DNA of 7,449 nucleotides from RGIG8775 sp045587785 (GCA_045587785.1 JAZNDA010000004.1:1-7449), one strand, 5' to 3'; shown: positions 1 through 4,796, counted from the first letter of the stretch. Notes: generated by a model not told the origin, from the sequence alone. A program made the numbers and translations.

Positions 1-31
1 CGCCAGCTTCCTCCCGGAGGAAGCCTTTCAT
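1..31. repeat. Partial copy of the DUF559-associated hairpin repeat (right end only)
   Basis: Positions 1-28 match 2670-2697 at 26 of 28 bases. The block contains the stem GCTTCCTC (6-13), loop CCG, GAGGAAGC (17-24), then GCCTTT. The two mismatches (9 and 21) are partners in the same stem pair: C-G in the 2670 copy is T-A here. The window edge cuts off the rest, so I cannot tell whether this is a full element or a solo end. It lies just downstream of the terminator of the leftward gene. Confidence 0.8.
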
Positions 32-83
32 TTGTCTGTGCTCCTATTTTTGTTCTCGAACACCTTTTGAAAAGCGAACCCAT

Positions 84-142
84 TAAAAAGTAAAGGGGCC
101 GAATCAAGATTGGAAACAATTCCCAAACTTGACGCAGCCCCC
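84..142 (-). terminator. Rho-independent terminator, probably bidirectional
   Basis: On the minus strand, downstream of the stop at 191, a long imperfect stem begins GGGGC-TG and closes CG-GCCCC (outer arms 137-141 and 95-99). It has an inner TCAAG/CTTGA segment and a TTGGGAA/TTTCCAA tip, and is followed by TTTACTTTTTA. On the plus strand the same stem is followed by CTCTTTTTTT (142-151), so it could stop transcription from either side. The tip resembles that of the hairpin at 4797-4841. Confidence 0.8.
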
Positions 143-190
143 TCTTTTTTTAGTTTTTTCGCTTCTTTTTTTGATCTGAAGCAGCAGTAT

Positions 191-760
191 TTATTCCGTT
201 TTGGAGCTTTCTGTTTCGGTTTCAATCTCCTGGACATCAGTCTGATCAAACGGTGCACTCGGAGCTTCAACCTTTTTTTGGTTGGCGTTTCTGAATTTGT
301 TGATAACAAAGCTTGCGCAACCAAGCAGGCAGAAGAATATTCCAAGCGCGAGATTGCGGAAGCACGTTCCCGCTATTTCGGGATCCTCAAGGAATACGGG
401 GGTTGCACGCACCGCATCCAAAAAGGTGATCGTAAAGTCGATCTCGCCCATTTCAAAGCCCATTTTGTAGACGTCATAGATGTCGTAACCCACGCACAGA
501 TACCACGCGAGCACCATGACCAAGAGAGAGACGATCGTCGCAATGACGATGCCCTTTTTGCTCTCTTTTTTGGAAAAGATGGCGTAGCCCTTGACGGCGC
601 ACACCGCACCGACAAGACCGCTGATGGACGCTATGTATCCGATCATATTCAGCAAAAAATAAATAACGGCACCTACCAAAGAAAACAGAAATGCGCCCAC
701 GATGCCTGCAAGTACGTTCTCCTTGATCTCCGAGCCTTTTTCGTCAACAAAGTTGTTCAT
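191..760 (-). CDS. Hypothetical membrane protein, four predicted helices
   Basis: This 189-residue protein is not one I recognise. Four hydrophobic segments are visible at about residues 16-38, 43-62, 69-91 and 136-155. A loop of about 45 residues (91-135, acidic in parts) separates helices 3 and 4. The C-terminal tail (about 156-189) is hydrophilic and rich in E, T and S. There is no signal-peptide cleavage site or enzyme motif, so it is presumably an integral cytoplasmic-membrane protein. The start is well supported: AAGGAG lies 6 bases before the ATG, and a consensus promoter at 811-839 gives a leader of about 44 bases. It is monocistronic, with a strong terminator downstream. Hydrophobic glycine-rich helices of this type occur in many uncharacterised clostridial proteins. 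Function unknown. Confidence 0.85.
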   Translation of the reverse strand: MNNFVDEKGSEIKENVLAGIVGAFLFSLVGAVIYFLLNMIGYIASISGLVGAVCAVKGYAIFSKKESKKGIVIATIVSLLVMVLAWYLCVGYDIYDVYKMGFEMGEIDFTITFLDAVRATPVFLEDPEIAGTCFRNLALGIFFCLLGCASFVINKFRNANQKKVEAPSAPFDQTDVQEIETETESSKTE

Positions 761-789
761 AACGATCTCCTTAAATAGTTTAATCTGAA

Positions 790-803
790 TTGCACGGGTG
801 CAA
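790..803. promoter_or_regulatory. Inverted repeat at the transcript start of the leftward gene
   Basis: TTGCAC-GG-GTGCAA has 6-base arms and a 2-base centre. It begins one base downstream of the predicted +1 (about 804) of the leftward promoter. It could be an operator on DNA or a small 5'-end hairpin in the RNA. The position is suggestive only. Confidence 0.4.
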
Positions 804-810
804 CAATTAA

Positions 811-839
811 ATTATATCAAAAAACCAATAAAAAGTCAA
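811..839 (-). promoter_or_regulatory. Sigma-A promoter for the four-helix membrane protein
   Basis: On the minus strand, TTGACT (839-834), a 17-base spacer and TATAAT (816-811). Predicted start is near 804, with the ATG at 760 preceded by AAGGAG. Confidence 0.85.
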
Positions 840-885
840 CTATTATGTATAACTTTGGCGGGATTTGTCGCTTGGTGCAAATCGA

Positions 886-914
886 TTGACACGATTGTGC
901 TTTTGTGATATAAT
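886..914 (+). promoter_or_regulatory. Upstream consensus sigma-A promoter (P1)
   Basis: TTGACA (886-891), a 17-base spacer and TATAAT (909-914), a perfect match to the sigma-A consensus. The predicted start is near 921. No ORF begins between here and the second promoter at 973, so P1 probably adds a longer leader to the gene at 1037. CGATTG occurs at 883 and 892 and again at 985 in P2. Confidence 0.75.
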
Positions 915-972
915 ATACCTACTGTCACCCTATCTTGATTATTTTAAAATCGAATATTGATTTCATCTCTTG

Positions 973-1001
973 TTGACAATCGCGCGATTGCGTGATATAA
1001 T
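973..1001 (+). promoter_or_regulatory. Second consensus promoter (P2) with palindromic spacer
   Basis: TTGACA (973-978), 17 bases and TATAAT (996-1001), again perfect consensus. The predicted start is near 1008. The spacer and the end of the -35 box are covered by the perfect 14-bp palindrome CAATCGCGCGATTG (977-990). A dimeric regulator bound there would occlude RNA polymerase, so this is a candidate repressor operator. That role is inferred from position alone. Confidence 0.8.
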
Positions 1002-1036
1002 CATTGACAGATATAAAAAGAAAGGAAGACGGAACG

Positions 1037-1879
1037 GTGGAAAGAGAGAATTTATTTAGGATAGATTTAGACAAGGAAGAAATGATGATAGACCGCGAGG
1101 AGTTTATCCTGCGGCGGGAAAGTGCCGCGGTCAGGGCGGAGAGGATGGAGCTTGGCGAGAAGCTGACAAAATCGATCATGAAAAGTGTTCTTGGCTTTGG
1201 TGGGTTCTTGACGATCTCTTTCACTTTTTCCTTGATGGCAGGCATATGTTGTGCCGCTATTACGTTGTTTGGTTATTTGGAAACCAAGGTCTTTTCTGCG
1301 CTCCCTTTAGGTCTCACGGTATTCTTTTTGCTTCTTTCGGGTGTTTTGGGTGTGCTCAAAAAGGTGCTTGACAGGAAACATGAGGGAGAAGACCCTGCTT
1401 ATATGACGGACGGTGAGTATGACCGTCTGAATCAGATATCCGAGCGAGAGTTGAAGATACCAGACGGCGCCAAGACGGTGGAGCTTTTCGGGCATTTCTA
1501 TCATAAGGACTCTGAGTCCGATGGGCCTTACGATGTTGACCAAATGGCAATATTTGAGGAGGACGGCATGCTCTGCTTGCACCATGTGGGTGCCGTGATC
1601 GCTGTGCCCATCGACAGCATCGAAGCGGTGGTCAAGATGGAGGACACCGTGACCTTCAGCGACTGGATGAAGGATGTTCCGCATGACAGCGAGCCGTATG
1701 CGCAGTATCATATTAAAAAGCGGCAGGTGAGCGAATACGAGGAGGAATATTCCATGGATGGATACTATTCCATTCGTTTCAGCAAAGAGGACACCCCCTT
1801 TGAGCTTGTTGTGCCGCTGTACGAGATCGAACCGTTCCTTGAAATACTGAAGCCTCGGGTGACGGAGGAACGGCGGTGA
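1037..1879 (+). CDS. Hypothetical protein: two membrane helices plus C-terminal soluble domain
   Basis: This 280-residue protein is unrecognised. It has a charged, Glu/Arg-rich N-terminus (1-45), a hydrophobic hairpin with helices at about 50-79 and 87-108, then a roughly 170-residue hydrophilic, acidic domain. That domain alternates short hydrophobic strands (for example GAVIAVPIDSIEAVV and FELVVPLYEIEPFLEIL). The pattern, with a final amphipathic helix, is reminiscent of bacterial PH-like (YcxB-type) domains, but this is only an impression. Start choice: the frame is open from a TTG at 1004, but that TTG lies upstream of the P2 start (about 1008). I therefore take GTG 1037, which follows AAAGGAAG by about 8-10 bases. 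ATG 1085, five bases after AAGGAAG, is the alternative. The tandem promoters suggest strong or switchable expression. No clear terminator follows directly. Confidence 0.75.
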   Translation: MERENLFRIDLDKEEMMIDREEFILRRESAAVRAERMELGEKLTKSIMKSVLGFGGFLTISFTFSLMAGICCAAITLFGYLETKVFSALPLGLTVFFLLLSGVLGVLKKVLDRKHEGEDPAYMTDGEYDRLNQISERELKIPDGAKTVELFGHFYHKDSESDGPYDVDQMAIFEEDGMLCLHHVGAVIAVPIDSIEAVVKMEDTVTFSDWMKDVPHDSEPYAQYHIKKRQVSEYEEEYSMDGYYSIRFSKEDTPFELVVPLYEIEPFLEILKPRVTEERR

Positions 1880-1883
1880 CAAC

Positions 1884-2083
1884 ATGGCAAATGACATGCA
1901 TATGATACAAACGCTGACCGCTATGCTGCAGGACGGGGAGACCTTGACGTAGTTCTTTTTGCGATCTACGGTCTTAGGAAGAAAAAATGCAATCAAGAGA
2001 CCAAGCTGAAATGTGACAAATACATATGGTTTTTGGCATTGTGTCCGACCGTGGTTTTTTCCGTATTGGGCTTTATCATGTAA
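1884..2083 (+). pseudogene. Frameshifted remnant of a small gene
   Basis: Four bases after the previous stop, an ATG (1884) opens 22 codons that include the stretch QTLTAMLQDGETL and end at TAG 1950. The next frame then reads on without a stop from DVVLFAIYGL (1946) through a basic Cys/Lys-rich stretch to a hydrophobic C-terminus, FLALCPTVVFSVLGFIM, ending at TAA 2081. Joined by one missing base near 1944-1946, the two frames give a continuous plausible protein of about 67 residues with one membrane helix. The two parts may be the ends of a longer gene that has also lost its middle. The gene lacks a good ribosome binding site of its own; the nearest GGAGG is 15 bases upstream, inside the preceding gene. 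Alternatively the 22-codon ORF is a real short peptide, or the frame break is a sequencing or assembly error. Confidence 0.4.
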
Positions 2084-2095
2084 GCAAAGAAAAGG

Positions 2096-2115
2096 ACAGA
2101 GATTTTTTTCTCTGT
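2096..2115. repeat. Hairpin ACAGAGA / TCTCTGT with T6 loop
   Basis: Perfect 7-bp arms (2096-2102 and 2109-2115) surround six T residues. The sequence after it on the plus strand (TGTTCTT) is only weakly T-rich, so a terminator function for the upstream transcript is possible but weak. The core CAGAGA-N6-TCTCTG recurs in the longer inverted repeat at 2147-2176. Confidence 0.45.
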
Positions 2116-2146
2116 TGTTCTTAACGGAGAATTTGAGGCACAAAAT

Positions 2147-2176
2147 ATCGGCAGAGAACTTGTTTTCTCTGCCGAT
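2147..2176. promoter_or_regulatory. 12-bp perfect inverted repeat overlapping the -35 of the DUF559 promoter
   Basis: ATCGGCAGAGAA (2147-2158), loop CTTGTT, TTCTCTGCCGAT (2165-2176). The predicted -35 (2160-2165) sits in the loop, and the predicted +1 (about 2195) is downstream. The repeat is therefore not in the DUF559 transcript itself, and would act either as a DNA operator or as an RNA hairpin in read-through transcripts from upstream. Confidence 0.6.
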
Positions 2177-2188
2177 TTGTGCTATAAT
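2160..2188 (+). promoter_or_regulatory. Promoter for the DUF559 gene
   Basis: TTGTTT (2160-2165), 17 bases and TATAAT (2183-2188). The start is predicted near 2195, giving a leader of about 23 bases that carries GGAGGAG seven bases before the ATG. The -10 is perfect and the -35 moderate. Confidence 0.7.
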
Positions 2189-2217
2189 GGAAACGATAAA
2201 ACTTTGGAGGAGTATAT

Positions 2218-2595
2218 ATGTCGCTTGATTACAACGAAAAGAATATTACTCTTGCAAAAAATCTTCGTAAAAATGCAACATCGCAGGAAAATCATTTGTG
2301 GTATGATTTCTTATCAAAATATGAAATCAGATTTCAAAGGCAAAAAGCCATAGACAATTTTATTGCAGATTTTTACTGCCACAAAGCAAAACTGATCATA
2401 GAAATTGACGGCTCACAGCATTATACCGAAGAAGGCAGACAAAAGGATGAATTTCGCACGGAAATACTCAAAGGATATGATCTGAAGGTCATACGGTTTA
2501 CAAACCGTCAAATCAACACAAATTTTTCGGGCGTCTGCGAGTATATAGATTCCGCCGTAAAAGCCTCCCTCCGAGAGGGAGGGGGACCGCGTTAG
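2218..2595 (+). CDS. DUF559 domain protein, Vsr-like / PD-(D/E)XK endonuclease fold
   Basis: This 125-residue protein is a single DUF559 domain of the usual small size. Family knowledge: DUF559 proteins share the core of very-short-patch-repair (Vsr) and PD-(D/E)XK nucleases; their cellular role is largely undefined. Visible hallmarks are an N-terminal helix with LRKNATSQENHLWYDF (16-31), FQRQKAI (39-45), the acidic strand pair FIADFY (D51) and LIIEIDGSQH (E62, D64, H68), a following Arg/Glu-rich helix (71-86), and the closing strand VIRFTN (91-96). The probable active site is D51/E62 with H68 nearby. GGAGG seven bases upstream fixes the ATG. The final residues, about 115-125 (Gly/Arg-rich), are encoded by the left arm of a hairpin repeat, which also supplies the stop codon. 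The family domain ends before this. Its A+T-rich composition contrasts with the G+C-richer genes at 3272 and beyond, suggesting acquisition. Confidence 0.85.
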   Translation: MSLDYNEKNITLAKNLRKNATSQENHLWYDFLSKYEIRFQRQKAIDNFIADFYCHKAKLIIEIDGSQHYTEEGRQKDEFRTEILKGYDLKVIRFTNRQINTNFSGVCEYIDSAVKASLREGGGPR

Positions 2596-2699
2596 CGGTG
2601 GAAGGAGCCTGCGCGACTTTGGGTTTGAATTAGCTTTATTGTAACGCGCTCTCCCTCAGTCGCCTACGGCGCCAGCTCCCTCCCGGAGGGAGCCTTTGA
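2564..2699. repeat. REP/MITE-like element with terminal inverted multi-hairpin repeats
   Basis: The left end has stem CCTCCCTC-CGA-GAGGGAGG (2564-2582), then ACCGC-GTTA-GCGGT (2586-2599), then GGAAGGAG. The right end has CTCCCTC (2651-2657), CGCC-TAC-GGCG (2661-2671) and GCTCCCTC-CCG-GAGGGAGC (2675-2693). Read in reverse complement, the right end reproduces the left end's order: G-rich hairpin, small GC hairpin, then (G)GAGGGAG or GGAAGGAG. The ends are therefore imperfect inverted repeats of about 50 bp around a core of about 40 bp. GCGCG (2611-2615) and CGCGC (2645-2649) could extend the pairing. The outermost sequences are also related (AAAAGCC; CAAAGGC in reverse complement). A second copy of the right end is at 1-28. 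No T-tract follows, so this is not a classical terminator. Confidence 0.75.
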
Positions 2700-2715
2700 T
2701 ACGTGCTACCTTAGG

Positions 2716-2753
2716 GGTATGGGCTTTGCCCTATGCCTTTGTAATACAAAGGC
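2716..2753 (+). other. Leader hairpins upstream of the small membrane protein
   Basis: Two stems lie side by side and compete for three bases. A bulged stem runs 2716-2737, with core GGGC-TTT-GCCC (2721-2731). A perfect 8-bp stem GCCTTTGT-AAT-ACAAAGGC runs 2735-2753. They lie 35-70 bases before the ATG at 2789 and could affect read-through or translation. No sigma-A promoter is evident between the repeat and the gene, so these may sit in read-through RNA from 2195. Confidence 0.4.
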
Positions 2754-2788
2754 GAAACTGGCGAAAAAATACAGAAAGGAATGCATCA

Positions 2789-3094
2789 ATGAAAAATAAA
2801 GTAATGATGTGGGTAGTTATGATTTTGCTGGCACTGCCTATACCGATTTCGTTAATCACAGTTTTAGGTTCTATCATTTCTTTAGCAAACATAGGTGTTA
2901 TGATAGAACAATCTTCGTTCGTTGCAGTAGTTGCTACAATCTTTATGATACTTGCAGGTACTTATTCATTGACATATATTTTTTCTGCCGTAAAGACATT
3001 CTCTAAAAAAAGAATAAGTTTAATTAGTTTCTTGCCCATTGTTCACATTATAGTTACAGTGGTATTTATGGTTTTATGGATCATAAATGAGTAA
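2789..3094 (+). CDS. Small hypothetical membrane protein, three predicted helices
   Basis: This 101-residue protein is unrecognised and almost wholly hydrophobic. Helices are predicted at about 6-33, 43-68 and 76-98, with short basic linkers (KTFSKKR at 69-75) and only two residues after the last helix. I start at ATG 2789 because AGAAAGGA ends eight bases before it. The frame is open back to 2696, but those upstream codons run through the end of the repeat and the leader hairpins and have no ribosome binding site. It is strongly A+T-rich in codon use, like the DUF559 gene and unlike gpsA or the epimerase. It may be cotranscribed with the DUF559 gene through the repeat. Small size and three helices would also suit an immunity or holin-like protein, but nothing specific supports either. 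Confidence 0.7.
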   Translation: MKNKVMMWVVMILLALPIPISLITVLGSIISLANIGVMIEQSSFVAVVATIFMILAGTYSLTYIFSAVKTFSKKRISLISFLPIVHIIVTVVFMVLWIINE

Positions 3095-3106
3095 TAGAAT
3101 ATAGAT

Positions 3107-3140
3107 AGACAGGCAACTTGTTTTATCAAGTTGCCTGTCT
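3107..3140. terminator. Perfect 14-bp stem-loop after the small membrane protein gene
   Basis: Arms 3107-3120 and 3127-3140 pair perfectly (AGACAGGCAACTTG with its complement) around a TTTTAT loop, 12 bases after the stop at 3094. The plus side is followed by GCTATATAG and the minus side by ATCTATATTC, so there is no U-tract in either direction. It lies between convergent transcription units and most likely ends or protects transcripts, but it is not a textbook intrinsic terminator. Confidence 0.55.
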
Positions 3141-3141
3141 G

Positions 3142-3246
3142 CTATATAGAAAAATCTATCGAGCTTGGTTCTTTGTTTACTGCGGCGCAAATCCACACCA
3201 TCCGAACAAACAGTTTCTTGATTTCTCCGATAAGAACATCACCCAT
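3142..3246 (-). CDS. Possible small ORF (34 aa) downstream of the symporter gene
   Basis: On the minus strand, 25 bases after the symporter stop, ATG 3246 opens a 34-residue ORF. It starts MGDVLIGEIKKLFVRMVWIC, has an amphipathic basic-hydrophobic centre, and ends at TAG 3142. AAGGA lies about 11 bases upstream, which is long but possible. It could be a small membrane-associated peptide, the degraded end of a lost gene, or chance. There is no family recognition, and the rest of 3095-3271 shows nothing else beyond the stem at 3107. Confidence 0.2.
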   Translation of the reverse strand: MGDVLIGEIKKLFVRMVWICAAVNKEPSSIDFSI

Positions 3247-3271
3247 TACGATCTCTGTCCTTGATTTATAG

Positions 3272-4714
3272 TTATGACTGTTCGTCCTTCCATACGATCT
3301 CGGGTTTGCCTTGATACCGTTTTTTGAAGATCCTTCTGCGGAACAGATATACGGTATAAACTACCCAAAGCGTGAAGAAGATGGCGCACGCGATCACGGC
3401 ACTCAAAAACGAGCTGCCTGCAAAAGCCAAGAAGAGCAACAGCGGTGCGATCATGACCATGGCAGGGAAGTTGGAAAGAATGTAAAGGCTTGAGGTGGGG
3501 GTTCTGAGAGCGGGGTCGATCTCTTTCATAAGGATCATACCGTTGGACGCCGTACCCGTCATGGTGCCGAAGCTCATGAGGAAAAATTCGTGCTCAAAGC
3601 CTTTAAAACATTCCTTGGCGACCAAACGAACGTAAATGTATGTAATGACCGTACCCACCAAGCTGAGAACAACGATGGGGAATATGTAATTTTTGATATC
3701 GTTGATCTGAATTGCCGCCACACCTGCAACGATCATCAGGTCAAATGAAAAACCCGAGATTCGATCCATCTGATAATTGTTGATGTACCCGCGGTTCATC
3801 AGCTTGTATTTGCGCAGGCGCTTTACCACCATTCGGATCAGCATAGCCGCAAGCGAAGCCCACAGGAAATTGAAGCCCCATGCGATACTGTTGGTGAACG
3901 CTGACAGCTTGCCCAGAAGGAACATAAAGCCAAAGGAGATCGCATAGGCGAGGGCAACAAAGCCGACCTGCATGGTGAATTTGTCCACAGATTCATTGTC
4001 GGGGATCTCTCCGAGGTCGTTGTTGATCTCATTTTCCGATTCACCCGAAGACGCTTGGTCGCGAACGGTAAGGGTTCCTCTTTTTTTATGAATGTTGATA
4101 TACAGCACGCCGAACACCGAAGCCACCACAAAACCGATGGAGGCAAGGGAAAGACCGAAACTGCCGTTTCCCGCGAACTGTGTGGCAGGCGTGTTTGTAA
4201 AGTTGATATCCCAGCTCAGAGCATTGCCGGGGCCTTGTCCGAAAGCCAAGGGAAGGATCAGACCGCAGATATAAGAGATGACGTTTTTGCCGCTCTTTGT
4301 CAAAAGGAACAGTATCAGCGTAATGCCAAGTCCAACAAACGCCTGCAACATATAGGTGCCGCCCTGCAACGCGCCAAATTCGACGACCTGCGCGCGGTTT
4401 GTCTTATGCGTGCTTTTTTCTGTTTTGAGCGACATGGCGGCAAAGCCGATGGCGAGGCAGTGGTACGTGATGACCTGCATCAGCCGATTGTCAACAAGGA
4501 TAATGTCAAATTGCTTGCATATGATATCCACCGCCAGCAGCAAAGCACCGCCCAGCAAGGCAGACGGAACCAGACAGTTTCTGAACAGGGGAATTTTGCG
4601 GCGAAGAATATTGCCGAGCATCAGAAAAAGCAATAACAGTCCGAGCTGTACCATAAACGCCCAAACCGCATCATAATTTGCCATGGTAAAATCCCAGCTT
4701 GATACGTTGTCCAT
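3272..4714 (-). CDS. gltS: Sodium/glutamate symporter homologue (GltS, ESS family)
   Basis: This 480-residue polytopic membrane protein has about ten to twelve hydrophobic segments in two halves, joined by a hydrophilic, acidic loop (about 208-246, rich in S, E, N and D). ESS-family carriers bring in glutamate with Na+. Family-type features are GFAAMSLK (90-97), a first pore-loop-like motif LPLAFGQGPGNAL (154-166) and the second-half counterpart SFGTMTGTASNGM (381-393), followed by KEIDP. The protein is longer than the classical enterobacterial GltS of about 400 residues, and the first loop reads GQGPG instead of the GHGT type I expect there, so the substrate is not certain. The start is ATG 4714. 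An in-frame GTG at 4729 is rejected because the codons after it are the ribosome binding site itself (GGAGGT, six bases before the ATG). It has its own promoter at 4753-4782. Confidence 0.85.
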   Translation of the reverse strand: MDNVSSWDFTMANYDAVWAFMVQLGLLLLFLMLGNILRRKIPLFRNCLVPSALLGGALLLAVDIICKQFDIILVDNRLMQVITYHCLAIGFAAMSLKTEKSTHKTNRAQVVEFGALQGGTYMLQAFVGLGITLILFLLTKSGKNVISYICGLILPLAFGQGPGNALSWDINFTNTPATQFAGNGSFGLSLASIGFVVASVFGVLYINIHKKRGTLTVRDQASSGESENEINNDLGEIPDNESVDKFTMQVGFVALAYAISFGFMFLLGKLSAFTNSIAWGFNFLWASLAAMLIRMVVKRLRKYKLMNRGYINNYQMDRISGFSFDLMIVAGVAAIQINDIKNYIFPIVVLSLVGTVITYIYVRLVAKECFKGFEHEFFLMSFGTMTGTASNGMILMKEIDPALRTPTSSLYILSNFPAMVMIAPLLLFLAFAGSSFLSAVIACAIFFTLWVVYTVYLFRRRIFKKRYQGKPEIVWKDEQS

Positions 4715-4752
4715 ATAAAGACCTCCCACGATATTTGGTTACAACTGTCATC

Positions 4753-4782
4753 ATTATACAACAAAAAACGTGGGTTTGTCAA
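4753..4782 (-). promoter_or_regulatory. Sigma-A promoter for the symporter gene
   Basis: On the minus strand, TTGACA (4782-4777), an 18-base spacer and TATAAT (4758-4753). The start is near 4746, with a leader of about 32 bases carrying GGAGGT. Confidence 0.85.
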
Positions 4783-4796
4783 GTCTTTATAAGAGG

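Noticed and set aside
28..345. Minus-strand open frame overlapping the end of the four-helix protein gene
   Set aside because: It runs straight through the intrinsic terminator at 84-142, and its lysine-rich translation comes from the A-rich spacer.
110..778. Plus-strand open frame of 222 codons opposite the four-helix protein
   Set aside because: It is antisense to a gene with promoter, ribosome binding site and terminator in place, and it begins within the terminator stem.
1307..2143. Long open frame on the minus strand opposite the two-helix membrane protein gene
   Set aside because: It lies antisense to a gene with two promoters and a ribosome binding site, crosses the remnant and a hairpin, and its translation is rich in His, Arg and Cys with no recognisable domain: a shadow frame.
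2564..2699. CRISPR array or riboswitch
   Set aside because: There are no regularly spaced direct repeats. The hairpins are inverted copies at the two ends of one element, and no known aptamer core is visible.
2716..2753. Riboswitch or attenuator before the small membrane protein
   Set aside because: The stems overlap by only three bases, there is no T-tract and no recognisable ligand-binding core, so it is kept only as structured leader.
2696..2788. Upstream extension of the three-helix protein
   Set aside because: The codons derive from the repeat end and leader hairpins; no ribosome binding site, while AGAAAGGA clearly marks ATG 2789.
4055..4636. Open frame of 193 codons on the plus strand inside the symporter gene
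   Set aside because: The translation is a Gln/Arg/His-rich shadow of a clear membrane protein, with no ribosome binding site or promoter.
4715..4729. GTG start five codons upstream for the symporter
   Set aside because: Those codons are the Shine-Dalgarno sequence GGAGGT for ATG 4714.
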